From positions 62,001-126,000 of the forward strand of contig CABIZF010000006.1 in the NCBI GenBank assembly GCA_902363135.1: a stretch of 64,000 bases of DNA. The letters run 5' to 3'. Shown in pieces: positions 33,785 through 42,585 of this stretch. The notes beneath the pieces are model-generated. The model saw nothing but the letters and a program-made list of their open reading frames with translations, was not told where the DNA came from and made no database searches. Within the stretch, counting starts at the first letter, position 1. Each line of letters opens with the position of its first letter. The position numbers and the translations under genes were made by a program. The DNA is from Lachnospiraceae bacterium (lineage in GTDB: Bacteria > Bacillota > Clostridia > Lachnospirales > Lachnospiraceae).

Positions 33785-34741
33785 TTATCGAATGCTCTCA
33801 ATCACCTCATGCAGATACTCATAGCACGTCTTCAGCTTCTCCTGGCCATCCTCGTCCAGCGGAATCTGCAAGGTACGCTCAATGCCGTTTCTGGAAATGA
33901 CGCATGGCAGGCTCATGGCTACACCGCGCAGCCCGTATTCTCCGTTCAGCACGACCGATGCCGGGACGACCGCATGCTCATTACGCATGATCGCGCCGAT
34001 CAGGCGGCAGACACTCAAGGCGATACCGGAGCTCGTATAGCCCTTCAGCTCCACGATGTCCAGTCCGCTGACCTTCACCTCCGAGAGAAGCTGTTCCTTG
34101 TCAATCGGCTCTGAAAGGTCAAACTGACGCTCAAACTGGTCGAACGGAATGCCGACAATATTGACCGCATTCCACGGAATGAAACTCGTTCCGCCATGCT
34201 CGCCGAGCACAAACCCGGTCACATTCTTCGCATCGACACCGCAGCGGTCCGCAACCATTTTATTGAAGCGGGCCGTGTCCAGAAGCGTACCGGTACCGAT
34301 CATCTTCCGGCGCGGATAATCGAACTCTGTTTGAGCAAGGTAGGTCAGAATATCCATCGGATTCGAGACATTGATAATCACAGCCTCCCGCGTATAGCGC
34401 ACGATCTCTGTCATAATGCTGCGCATCACCTGCACATTCGACTGCAGCAGCACCATACGGTCTCTGGAATTGCCCGGCTGTATGCTCGGCCCCGCTGTAT
34501 TGATAATGATCTGTGCATCCTTGCAGTCCTCATACGTTCCCACGCGGATGCTCGCATTCGCACTGTATGCAAATGCAGTCGTATGACTTGCATCCATCAC
34601 AACACCGAGTGCCTTTTTTTCATTTCGATTCACCACAACAATCTCATCTGCCAGATTCATACGCAGAAGTGAATCCAGTATCGCTGATCCGACGTGCCCT
34701 GCTCCGATCAGGACAACCTTTCCATAATTGACTGCTCCCAT
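33785..34741 (-). CDS. L-lactate dehydrogenase-like 2-hydroxyacid dehydrogenase
   Basis: 318 residues from the ATG at 34741 (AGGGAGGAAAGAAAA site). NAD motif GAGHVGS (13-19), substrate Arg R158 with D155 in GTGTLLDTARF, and active-site H182 in GEHGGTSFIPWN mark the LDH/MDH family. By simple alignment, the specificity position that is Gln in LDH and Arg in MDH (Gln102 in the classical numbering) is Ile here (AGPSIQPGNSRDR), so pyruvate/lactate specificity is not assured; a bulkier 2-oxoacid is possible. Cytoplasmic. Preceded by a family-3 repeat. Confidence 0.85.
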   Translation of the reverse strand: MGAVNYGKVVLIGAGHVGSAILDSLLRMNLADEIVVVNRNEKKALGVVMDASHTTAFAYSANASIRVGTYEDCKDAQIIINTAGPSIQPGNSRDRMVLLQSNVQVMRSIMTEIVRYTREAVIINVSNPMDILTYLAQTEFDYPRRKMIGTGTLLDTARFNKMVADRCGVDAKNVTGFVLGEHGGTSFIPWNAVNIVGIPFDQFERQFDLSEPIDKEQLLSEVKVSGLDIVELKGYTSSGIALSVCRLIGAIMRNEHAVVPASVVLNGEYGLRGVAMSLPCVISRNGIERTLQIPLDEDGQEKLKTCYEYLHEVIESIR

Positions 34742-34763
34742 TTTTCTTTCCTCCCTGTATACT

Positions 34764-34829
34764 GTAAAGCGAACATTCACAATCCATCCCTGCAGCTCTG
34801 CTGACAGGGCCTAGCTTCGCTACTTGCAA
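34764..34829. repeat. Family-3 repeat, long form (pair with 32648)
   Basis: Same orientation as the 32648 copy, with the identical 47-base core at 34780-34826. The pair frames the corA and ldh-like genes as direct repeats about 2.1 kb apart. Confidence 0.75.
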
Positions 34830-34883
34830 AATCATAAGAAATCCTCCCGCAAGCGGATCCCTCCTTGTGATATTTAAATTTTA

Positions 34884-36368
34884 TCAGCTCAGCAGCTCCC
34901 GCACCATCTTCGCATCAAACACGACCTGTGTGACGTGGTTGACTTCGATCTGATAGAGGGCGTTCGCCGCGATGTGCTCAGCCGCCTGCTCCAGGTCACG
35001 AATTCCACTCGTATTTGAGAAGAGATCGACGATCGCTTCCAGGCCATCCGCCGCGATGAGACACTCATTTTCCTTCAATCCCATGCGTTTTAACACCTTC
35101 GGCAGAGCGAAACGGGAGAAAATGATCTTCTTTTCTTCTGCCGTGTAGTCCGGGATATCAATTACCGCAAAGCGGGACATGAGCGGTGCACTGATTTTAT
35201 CCTTCTCATTCGCCGTCGCGATCGGATAGACGCCGCCGGTCGGCACCATGCACTCTATGTAATTGTCGGTAAAGCCGAGGTTGTCCAGAAGCGTCAGCAG
35301 TACATCCGCCGGATTGCCGCTGCCTTTCCCGGATGCCGCCTTATCCAGCTCGTTGATGATAAAGACGAGATTTGACTCTCCCGCGGCAGAAAATGCTTCC
35401 ATAATAATACCCGGCTTTGCATTTGCATACACACGGGAGCTTCCGGTCAGCTGCTCCGGGTCGTTGATCGAGCTCATGTCCAGCGTAGTCCACGGCAGCT
35501 TCAGAATCCTTGCAACCGCATAGGCGATCTGGGACTTTCCGGTACCTGCCGGTCCGATCAGCAGAAGTCCGTAAGCCGGAAGTGTGTGCGTCCGGTTGAT
35601 CTGAATGATCGTCTCGATAATCCGCTGCTTCACACGCTCCATGCCATAGAGCTCCTCGTCGAGAATCCGACGTGCCTCGTCCGGATCGATCGCCTCGAAG
35701 TAATGATTCTTCCACTGAATGTTCATCATGATCGAGAGTGCGCGCTGTGCATGTCTGCGCTCCTCCGGAGATACCTCATGAGAACGGGCCACTGCCAGAT
35801 TCCGGCGCGCCCAGAGTCTGATATTATCCGGGAGCGTCCGCCCCGCGCAGGTCATAAAATCCGTGATGCTCTGCAGGCTCGTCAGCTTCATGTCGTCACC
35901 AAGCTCCTCCTGCTCGTCCTCCTCCTGCTCGTCCTCCGGCGCATGGCTCGCCAGCAATCTTTCGATCATAAACTGTAAAAATCCATCCTCTGCCGAGAGC
36001 TTCGTCCCGCCGCCGAATGCGGTCTCCCGGATCTTGTACACGGCATAGCCTTCCTCCGTATTCTTTCCGGACAGCCGCACACTGATATGATTTTCACCGA
36101 GCCACCTCAGCAGACTGATAAACCGCGCATCCACGCGCAGAATGTCCGCCTCGAACGTTCCATCCTCTTCCTTAAACTCAAACGAAGTCCGCTTTGCCTG
36201 ATTCGTGAAAATCCCGCAGGAATGATGCTTCCACTGCCGCTTTGCATTGTCCAGAATGAGCATCGGCCTCTCCCACGTCGCCTCTGTCTCCTCCGACCGG
36301 AATGATGTATAAGTACAGATACTTTCCTGTTTTTTATCGGTAGAACCGCTGAAATCAAATACTGGCAT
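34884..36368 (-). CDS. Lon-like AAA+ ATPase lacking the protease domain
   Basis: 494 residues. An N-terminal region of about 225 residues without recognised domain (acidic run EDEQEEDEQEE at 145-155), then an AAA+ module related to Lon: Walker A GPAGTGKS (272-279), a Walker B-like VFIINELDK (335-343) in which the first acidic residue is Asn339 but Glu340 is kept, arginine-finger region LMSRFAVIDIP, and sensor 2 GIRDLEQ. The protein ends 17 residues or so after the small helical domain, and the Ser-Lys protease domain is absent. Probably a chaperone-like or remodelling ATPase; partner unknown. Confidence 0.8.
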   Translation of the reverse strand: MPVFDFSGSTDKKQESICTYTSFRSEETEATWERPMLILDNAKRQWKHHSCGIFTNQAKRTSFEFKEEDGTFEADILRVDARFISLLRWLGENHISVRLSGKNTEEGYAVYKIRETAFGGGTKLSAEDGFLQFMIERLLASHAPEDEQEEDEQEELGDDMKLTSLQSITDFMTCAGRTLPDNIRLWARRNLAVARSHEVSPEERRHAQRALSIMMNIQWKNHYFEAIDPDEARRILDEELYGMERVKQRIIETIIQINRTHTLPAYGLLLIGPAGTGKSQIAYAVARILKLPWTTLDMSSINDPEQLTGSSRVYANAKPGIIMEAFSAAGESNLVFIINELDKAASGKGSGNPADVLLTLLDNLGFTDNYIECMVPTGGVYPIATANEKDKISAPLMSRFAVIDIPDYTAEEKKIIFSRFALPKVLKRMGLKENECLIAADGLEAIVDLFSNTSGIRDLEQAAEHIAANALYQIEVNHVTQVVFDAKMVRELLS

Positions 36369-36446
36369 TTTCTTTCTCCCTTTTTCCTGATTTTATCTAT
36401 TTATACCACATTTTCTTCCAAAATCAAAGATATGATGTGTCGGTTA

Positions 36447-36484
36447 AAATAAAAATATCCGGCTGACTATACCGGACATTTTTA
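36447..36484 (-). terminator. Probable terminator of the L,D-transpeptidase gene, displaced by a repeat
   Basis: AATGTCCGG...CCGGATATT (36454-36480 region) followed on the minus strand by TTTTATTTT. It is more than 200 bases after the stop at 36700, with a MITE-like element (36519-36698) in between. The remaining bases of the 331-base gap hold nothing else that I can identify. Confidence 0.6.
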
Positions 36485-36518
36485 TCTTCTTGTATTCATT
36501 TTCAGAGAACCAAATATT

Positions 36519-36698
36519 TATGATGATACAAGGGTCAAAAGGTCATGCGTTTCATGCTTGCATGAAAAAGCATGACTTATTGACCCGCAAAACACCGAAA
36601 AGTAGCCATTTTTCGTGGAAAAATGAGCGGATTTGAGGTGTTTTAGGATTGCGAGAGCATGAAATGCAAAGCAGCTTCCGCAATTCTGCATCATCATA
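36519..36698 (+). mobile_element. Family-1 MITE-like element, copy B (full length)
   Basis: 180 bp with inverted ends TATGATGATA (36519-36528) and TGCATCATCATA (36687-36698). Internal 55-nt hairpin (36532-36586) and a second small hairpin CATTTTTCGTGGAAAAATG. No reading frame. The right end stops one base before the L,D-transpeptidase stop codon, so the element sits between gene and terminator. Copy C at 40441 is about 90 percent identical by eye. Confidence 0.7.
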
Positions 36699-36699
36699 T

Positions 36700-38127
36700 T
36701 TATTTATAGAGAATTATCGGCACATTTGTCTCAATATTATCATAAATGATCTTCGCCACATTCTGCGGCAGGTTCACACAGCCGTGTGATCCATTTGTCT
36801 GATAAATATTGCCGCCAAAGGATGAGCGCCACCATGCATCATGCAGCCCCTGTCCGTCATGGAACGGCATCCAGTACTGGACGTCTGTATTCCACGCTCC
36901 ATTTCCCTGACCGCCGCTTAAGACAGACGGACTTTCCTTATAAGCGAGCGGGAACACACCGGTCGCCGTCTCTCTTCCGTCCTTCGGAAGTCCGGTCACG
37001 ACATCACTCTCTACCACGAGATTGCCACCCATGTAGAACCACAGGTGCTGCTGTGTCAGATTGACCTCGACATAGTTGCCGCACAAATCGTCACGCCCGT
37101 TGCGCTTGTAGCCGCTGACTGCGTAGACCGGCTCACGCTCTACTGTCGTATTGCTCTGAATATCGGTCAGCAGCTGCGCCGCCTCACCGTCCTTGTCGAT
37201 CTGATAACCATAATCGCTGCTCTCGAAGGTAATTGTATTACCGGCAGTCGTCGTAAACTCACGCTGATAGTAGAGCGTGTCATACTTTGCTGCCAGGTCA
37301 TATGCGTAATTGTATATCGCTTCCTCATCAAGCACACCCTGACCATCCTTGATCGTCAGCCAGTTCTGGATCGTCGACCAGTCCAGCACCTCCTTCTGCT
37401 CACCGAACAGCAGGGAAATCTTTGCCTTACAGTAGGAATTGTAAATGTTCATTGTCGTATTCATCTCTTCGTCGTCCTTTGTGACATCCGGCAGATAATA
37501 AAACGACTCCGGCAGGGCGATCTCTGTATCCGGCTGCGGACGCGCCAACGCCACCATCTGATCGACCGTATCCTTTACCATGACCTGCAGATCCGCATCA
37601 TCAAACTCATTTCCGTAGGTCTCCGGCTCAATATAGTACTCCGTACCATTGTACTTCATCTCTGCATCCGTGCTCTTCACACGCTTTGCAGCAAAATTTG
37701 CGGAGGAAACAGCTTTCTTGAAGGTCTCATCATCATACTCAAACGGCACGTCCACCTCAAACTCATTTCCGTCCATCAGGCTGAAAATCAGGCCGATATT
37801 CTGATCTCTCATGCAGCTCTGAATACTGCCAAGCAACTCCATCTCATCGATTGTATAGCCCATTTCCTCTAAAGACAGCTCTTCCGCCTTCTCGCCTTTT
37901 TCTGTGATCGTCACCTTCGGAGCCTCATAGTCGTCCTTCAGCATCAGCAGCACTTCCTTGCATGTCTTCCCGGATACATCATAGCCGTTGATCTTCGTAT
38001 CCTTGAAAAAAAGGCCACTGTTCACTTTATCATAGAGATAATAAGCGAAAGCGCCAAGCGCGACAGCTACCAGTACGACAATTACGAGGATCGTAATTTT
38101 TACAGCACTTCTCTTTTTCTTTCTCAC
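36700..38127 (-). CDS. L,D-transpeptidase (YkuD domain) with peptidoglycan-binding domain
   Basis: 475 residues. N-terminal basic residues and a membrane helix (about 9-32), then an extracellular region of about 300 residues resembling the duplicated PG4-type peptidoglycan-binding domain found before YkuD domains in Clostridia, and a C-terminal YkuD domain (about 350-475). The catalytic motif is GSHGCVNLP with Cys450 near the end, plus an upstream His in MPFHDGQGLHDAWW. Makes 3-3 cross-links in peptidoglycan from tetrapeptide donors. Predicted membrane-anchored, facing the wall. Confidence 0.92.
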   Translation of the reverse strand: MRKKKRSAVKITILVIVVLVAVALGAFAYYLYDKVNSGLFFKDTKINGYDVSGKTCKEVLLMLKDDYEAPKVTITEKGEKAEELSLEEMGYTIDEMELLGSIQSCMRDQNIGLIFSLMDGNEFEVDVPFEYDDETFKKAVSSANFAAKRVKSTDAEMKYNGTEYYIEPETYGNEFDDADLQVMVKDTVDQMVALARPQPDTEIALPESFYYLPDVTKDDEEMNTTMNIYNSYCKAKISLLFGEQKEVLDWSTIQNWLTIKDGQGVLDEEAIYNYAYDLAAKYDTLYYQREFTTTAGNTITFESSDYGYQIDKDGEAAQLLTDIQSNTTVEREPVYAVSGYKRNGRDDLCGNYVEVNLTQQHLWFYMGGNLVVESDVVTGLPKDGRETATGVFPLAYKESPSVLSGGQGNGAWNTDVQYWMPFHDGQGLHDAWWRSSFGGNIYQTNGSHGCVNLPQNVAKIIYDNIETNVPIILYK

Positions 38128-38284
38128 CTTATGTCCCTTACCCTTCTAACGTCCGGCAGGCGCCTGCGTTCCCCTTTTGCACCGCGTCTCCTCCTGCGTT
38201 AATCTATTTTTCTGGAATTATTATTCACTACAATATATTGCACTATTCTCATTTAATAGTCAAGTAACGGAATCTTAAAACTTT

Positions 38285-38320
38285 CCAAAAAAATACCATC
38301 TGTGGCAGGCAGACGGTATT
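38285..38320 (-). terminator. Intrinsic terminator of the sensor kinase gene
   Basis: AATACCATCTG and CAGACGGTATT (38292-38302, 38310-38320) pair with one G-U, followed on the minus strand by TTTTTTGG. It is 6 bases after the stop. Confidence 0.88.
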
Positions 38321-38326
38321 CCCTGG

Positions 38327-39640
38327 TTAAAACAACACACTCACCTCAGTGCCGACTCCGACCTGGCTCTTCAGATCAAGTCTGGCGTGGTGCTGTGCCA
38401 CGATATGTTTTACAATGGCAAGACCAAGTCCGGTGCCTCCGGTCTGCTTGGAACGGCTCTTATCCACACGGTAGAAACGTTCAAAGACGCGCTCCTGGCT
38501 CTCCTTTGGAATACCGATGCCGGTATCCTTCACGGTCAGCAGTACATGCTCGCCGTGCATCCCGATGTTCACGCGGACACTTCCGCCCGGTTTGTTGTAG
38601 CGGATCGCATTGTCGCACAGATTGTAGAGCAATTCCTCGAGCATATCCTTATTGCCATTTACGGTACAGTCCGAGCCCTGGCACGAGATTTCAATGTCAT
38701 GTTTTGCTGCATTCAGCTTTAAGGACTGTACACAGCCTTTTGCCAGCTCATACAGATTCAGCGGTGCAAATGAGACCTCCATATTGTCGGCATCCAGCTC
38801 CGAGAGGCGGATGATATCGTTAATCAATGTCAGCAGACGCTTCGCATTGCGATGAATTTCAGACGCAAACCGCTGCACCTCATTTTCCCCGGCCAGCCCT
38901 GTCTCGATCAGCTCTGCATAGCCGGAAATGGATGTCAGCGGTGTCTTCAGCTCGTGGGAGACGTTCGCAGTGAATTCCTGGCGCATTTTCGCACCCTTTA
39001 AAATATCCTCGTGCTGCTTCTGAATCGTCGTGATAAACGGAACAAGCTCAATATAGGTATCCGCTCCGTCGATGTTATCGATGTCCCCGGCCAGCTTCTC
39101 GATCGGACGGATAATGCTGTTGGTCAGGTAACGGGACAGCATCATACAGATGAAAAACATCAGAATTCCGACACCAAGGATTCCGTAGAGCGTTTTCTGG
39201 AATACGCTCCAGATATTATCCGCTTCCTTGCTGATCCGGAGTACATCCCCGTCTTCCAGCATCATTGCATAATAGTACATATCCCGGTCGATCGTGTCAG
39301 AATGTCGGATCGCATAGCCGGAGCCGCCCACCTCCGCCTCCTGCACCTCCGGGCGGTCCGCATGATTGCCCAGCACTTCATCGCCCGTCTGGCTGTCATA
39401 GAGCACATCTCCCTTTGCACTGATGACCGTCACCCGCACATCCGGGTCGGTGCCCATGTAATGCTCACTCAGCTCCTCCCCGGAGGAAGTCATTCCGCAG
39501 ATTACCTCCGCATAATTTTTCAGATCATCCAGCACCTGCTCTCGATACATATGGTGAAATACACCAACTGTCATCAAAATAGTACTCAGCAAAGTCAGAC
39601 AAACTGCCAGCACCATATATCGGTTGATTTTCTTTTTCAT
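38327..39640 (-). CDS. phoR: Sensor histidine kinase, PhoR-like
   Basis: 437 residues. Two membrane helices (9-29 and 150-172) bracket an extracytoplasmic domain of about 120 residues; then a HAMP-like linker, HisKA with SHELKTP (228-234, phospho-acceptor H229) and HATPase_c with NLCDNAIRYN, DTGIGIP and GTGLGLAIVKH. Encoded 35 bases after a PhoB/PhoP-type regulator and next to the Na/Pi symporter, PhoU and Pst genes, so a phosphate sensor role is likely; the symbol rests on this context. Confidence 0.88.
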   Translation of the reverse strand: MKKKINRYMVLAVCLTLLSTILMTVGVFHHMYREQVLDDLKNYAEVICGMTSSGEELSEHYMGTDPDVRVTVISAKGDVLYDSQTGDEVLGNHADRPEVQEAEVGGSGYAIRHSDTIDRDMYYYAMMLEDGDVLRISKEADNIWSVFQKTLYGILGVGILMFFICMMLSRYLTNSIIRPIEKLAGDIDNIDGADTYIELVPFITTIQKQHEDILKGAKMRQEFTANVSHELKTPLTSISGYAELIETGLAGENEVQRFASEIHRNAKRLLTLINDIIRLSELDADNMEVSFAPLNLYELAKGCVQSLKLNAAKHDIEISCQGSDCTVNGNKDMLEELLYNLCDNAIRYNKPGGSVRVNIGMHGEHVLLTVKDTGIGIPKESQERVFERFYRVDKSRSKQTGGTGLGLAIVKHIVAQHHARLDLKSQVGVGTEVSVLF

Positions 39641-39675
39641 AGCCGTTTCTCCCGCATAAGCTTATTGCCGCAGTC

Positions 39676-40359
39676 TCAGTTGTCCTCACCCGTCAGCATA
39701 TACCCTACATTTCGAACTGTCCTTATCATCGGCCCGGCGCTGCCTAACTTCTGCCTCAGCGTCTTGATATGCATATCCAGCGTCCGGGACTCCCCTTCAA
39801 AGTCAGTGCCCCATACACGGTCAAGAATCATGTCACGGGATGCCACGATACCCGCATTCAGAAGCAGAAGCTTCAAAAGCTCGTACTCCTTGTAAGTCAG
39901 CTCGCACTGCTGGTCATCCACAAAGACTGCCCGCTTCTCATCATCCATAAAGATCGGCCCGAGGCGGATCATCCGCTCCTCTTCCATACCACGGCTTCTG
40001 CGCATCAACGCCTTGACTCTTGAGATCAGCTCCATGACTCCAAACGGCTTCGTTATATAATCATCCGCACCGATATCCAGTCCCTTAACCTTATCCAACT
40101 CTGTTGTCTTCGCCGTTGCCATAATAATCGGAAGCTTCCGCGTGTCTGCCGCATGGCGCAGCTTCTTCACAATGCTCAGTCCATCCTCATCCGGAAGCAT
40201 GATATCCAGCAATACCAGCGCTGGTACCTTCTCCTTCAGCCTTGCATAAAAATCAGAGGCACATTCAAAGCCCTGTACCTCATAGCCCGCATTTTTCAGC
40301 GCAAACATCTCGATCTCCCGGATGTTCTCATCATCTTCTACGATATAAATCATTGCCAT
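39676..40359 (-). CDS. phoB: OmpR-family response regulator, PhoB/PhoP-like
   Basis: 227 residues from the ATG at 40359 (GGAG eight bases upstream; an in-frame GTG nine bases earlier overlaps the site). Receiver domain with acidic pocket EDD (8-10), phospho-acceptor D52 in LLDIMLPDEDG and K in YITKPFG; the C-terminal winged helix (about 130-225) contains TYKEYELLKLL and TLDMHIKTLRQKLG. Predicted to bind the TTTACA-type direct repeats found before pstS and the Na/Pi gene. The gap upstream to the symporter gene (275 bases) is mostly a MITE-like repeat. Confidence 0.88.
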   Translation of the reverse strand: MAMIYIVEDDENIREIEMFALKNAGYEVQGFECASDFYARLKEKVPALVLLDIMLPDEDGLSIVKKLRHAADTRKLPIIMATAKTTELDKVKGLDIGADDYITKPFGVMELISRVKALMRRSRGMEEERMIRLGPIFMDDEKRAVFVDDQQCELTYKEYELLKLLLLNAGIVASRDMILDRVWGTDFEGESRTLDMHIKTLRQKLGSAGPMIRTVRNVGYMLTGEDN

Positions 40360-40440
40360 ATCATTCACTCCGTTTCCTCAGTCCTCATCTGCAGCCTACT
40401 GCCTCTATCCTACTTCATTTTCTGCCCTTCCGCAAGCATC

Positions 40441-40607
40441 TGATGATACCAGGGTCAAAAGGTCATGCGTTTCATGCTTGCATGAAAGAGCATGACTTAT
40501 TGACCCGCAAAACACCGAAAAGTAGCCATTTTTCGTAGAAAAATGAGCGAATTTGAGGTGTTTTAGGATTGCGGGAGCATGAAATGCGAAGCAATCCGTG
40601 TATCATA
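40441..40607 (+). mobile_element. Family-1 MITE-like element, copy C
   Basis: 167 bp, closely matching copy B, from TGATGATACC to GTATCATA (inverted ends). Hairpin at 40452-40506. Lies in the gap between the Na/Pi symporter stop and the response regulator start; the flank at 40608 (gggtcaagtagc) looks like a further fragment. Confidence 0.7.
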
Positions 40608-40634
40608 AGGGTCAAGTAGCTTATCATGAATGAA

Positions 40635-42458
40635 TCAGCCTGCAGTCATCCGTGCACGCATATCCACCTTCGGTGTCCCCTTGATGCGCGCCGGTAATGC
40701 ATATTCCTTTCCATATTCCTCAAACTGCTCACGGAACTGCTGGTTATCCTCTTCCTTCAGAGAATTCAGATAGGAGTGCCGCTCATACTCGTCATTATCC
40801 GCCTGGATCAGACAGACTGCAATGTTCGAGCAGTGGTCTGCTATTCGTTTGTAGCTCGTTGTCAGATCCGAAAGAATAAAGCCAAGCTCAATCGTGCAGC
40901 GTCCCTCGCGCAGACGGTCGATGTGACGCTTCTTCATCTCATCTCCAAGATCATCGATGACCTCTTCGAGCGGCTCGACCTTTCCGGCCATCGCCAGATC
41001 CTCATCCTTCATCGCCTCCATTGCGATCTCAACGACCTTGCGCACCGCCGCAGAAAAGACCTCCAGCTCCTCCACGGCCGCCTCAGAAAATGACAGATTC
41101 TTATCGTAAATCTCCTTTGCCGCATTTGCAATGATTACCGCGTGATCCGAGATTCGCTCTATGTCCCCGATGCTGTGCAGCAGTACCGAAAGCGTATGGC
41201 TGTCCTTCGTCTGCATCTCATTCTTTGCCACCTGTACAAGATAAGTGCCCAGCCGGTCTTCGTACTGATCCACAATCGTCTCATTTTCATGCACCAGCGC
41301 GACCTTCGTTTCATCATAATCATGCAGCAGCGACATCGCCGTATCCAATGCCTCGCGGGTCACTTCTGCCATATGTGCACAGGCGACACGGCACTGGTCC
41401 ATTGCAAGCGCCGGATTCTCCAAGAAACGGTTATCCAGTGCAGACAGTCCCTGCAATGCACCTGCTGTGCGCTCCTCGTCCTTGCCATCGCGCACGGTAA
41501 GGATCGCCAGACGCTCCAGTACCCGGTGGAACGGAAGCCAGATCACAGTTGCAAAAACATTAAAGGCCGTATGAATCACTGCGATACCGGCTGCATTTGC
41601 AGAATCCTGCAGGAAGGAAAAATGTATAAACATATTCGCCGTGTAGAACAGAATCATGAACACAACCGTACCGATCAGATTAAAATACAGATGTACAAAT
41701 GCGGTACGCTTCGCATTTTTCTTCGCTCCGATCGCGGAAATGAGCGCTGTCACACACGTACCGATATTCTGTCCCATAATAATCGGGAGCGCCGCACCGT
41801 AAGAGACCGCTCCGGTCACACACAATGCCTGCAGAATACCAACCGATGCCGACGAGCTCTGAATAATCGCTGTCAGCAGTGCACCTGCCAGCATACCGAG
41901 AACCGGATTCTTAAACATCAGAAGGATATTCGTAAACTCCGGAACATCCGCAAGCGGCTTTACCGCACCGCTCATCGTCTCCATACCAAACATCAGCACC
42001 GCAAAGCCGATCATGATCGAGCCTGCATCCTTCTTCTTATCCTTTTTCGAAAACAGCAGAAGGCAGATACCAATGATCGCCAGGATCGGGGAAAATGAAG
42101 ACGGCTTGAGCATCTTTATCCAGAAGCTGTCTCCTTGCAGCCCGGACAGGCTGAGAATCCATGATGTAATTGTCGTACCGATATTGGCACCCATAATGAT
42201 GCCCACGGCACGCTGCAGTGTCATAATACCAGAGTTTACAAATCCGACTACCATAACGGTCGTCGCTGACGAGGACTGAATCACCGCCGTCACAGCCGCG
42301 CCGAGCAATACGCCGCGAATCGTGCTGGAGGTCAGCTTCTCCAGAATCTTCTCCAGACGTCCTCCGGACGCTCTCGTGAGGCCATCCCCCATGACATTCA
42401 TTCCGTACAGGAACAATGCCAGCCCACCAAGCATGGTCAGAAAATTAAAAATATCCAT
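40635..42458 (-). CDS. Na+/phosphate symporter with C-terminal PhoU-like domain
   Basis: 607 residues. Two inverted-topology Na/Pi-cotransporter repeats, each with the QSSSA signature (QSSSATTVMVVG and QSSSASVGILQA), spread over 8-9 membrane helices (1 to about 320), then a cytoplasmic PhoU-like helical domain (about 345-560) with repeated ERI(S/A)DH(A/C) motifs. Low-affinity phosphate uptake linked to Na+. Has its own promoter with PhoP-type repeats (42524-42578), separate from the pst-phoU transcript, which ends at 42586-42607. Confidence 0.92.
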   Translation of the reverse strand: MDIFNFLTMLGGLALFLYGMNVMGDGLTRASGGRLEKILEKLTSSTIRGVLLGAAVTAVIQSSSATTVMVVGFVNSGIMTLQRAVGIIMGANIGTTITSWILSLSGLQGDSFWIKMLKPSSFSPILAIIGICLLLFSKKDKKKDAGSIMIGFAVLMFGMETMSGAVKPLADVPEFTNILLMFKNPVLGMLAGALLTAIIQSSSASVGILQALCVTGAVSYGAALPIIMGQNIGTCVTALISAIGAKKNAKRTAFVHLYFNLIGTVVFMILFYTANMFIHFSFLQDSANAAGIAVIHTAFNVFATVIWLPFHRVLERLAILTVRDGKDEERTAGALQGLSALDNRFLENPALAMDQCRVACAHMAEVTREALDTAMSLLHDYDETKVALVHENETIVDQYEDRLGTYLVQVAKNEMQTKDSHTLSVLLHSIGDIERISDHAVIIANAAKEIYDKNLSFSEAAVEELEVFSAAVRKVVEIAMEAMKDEDLAMAGKVEPLEEVIDDLGDEMKKRHIDRLREGRCTIELGFILSDLTTSYKRIADHCSNIAVCLIQADNDEYERHSYLNSLKEEDNQQFREQFEEYGKEYALPARIKGTPKVDMRARMTAG

Positions 42459-42523
42459 ACACTTTTTCTCCTTCGCGCAGTCTCTGCTGCGCTTTACGTG
42501 GTTTTTACATTTGTTACGATTGG

Positions 42524-42578
42524 ATTATACGAAACCCCTGTAAAATTGAAAGTAAGCTTATGTAAAATCTGAGTAAAA
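42524..42578 (-). promoter_or_regulatory. PhoP-box array and promoter of the Na/Pi symporter gene
   Basis: On the minus strand four TTTAC-type elements have cores at about 42573, 42562, 42552 and 42540, spaced 10-12 bases, then TATAAT (42524-42529) without a good separate -35. This is the layout of PhoP-activated promoters in Bacillus (TTHACA repeats every 11 bases). Confidence 0.75.
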
Positions 42579-42585
42579 TAATAAA

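Noticed and set aside
36519..36698. Insertion sequence with transposase
   Set aside because: No reading frame of useful length in any frame; better described as a non-autonomous element.
41142..42098. Plus-strand reading frame of 318 codons
   Set aside because: Antisense to the Na/Pi symporter gene; the product is mainly His/Arg/Cys and has no recognisable feature.
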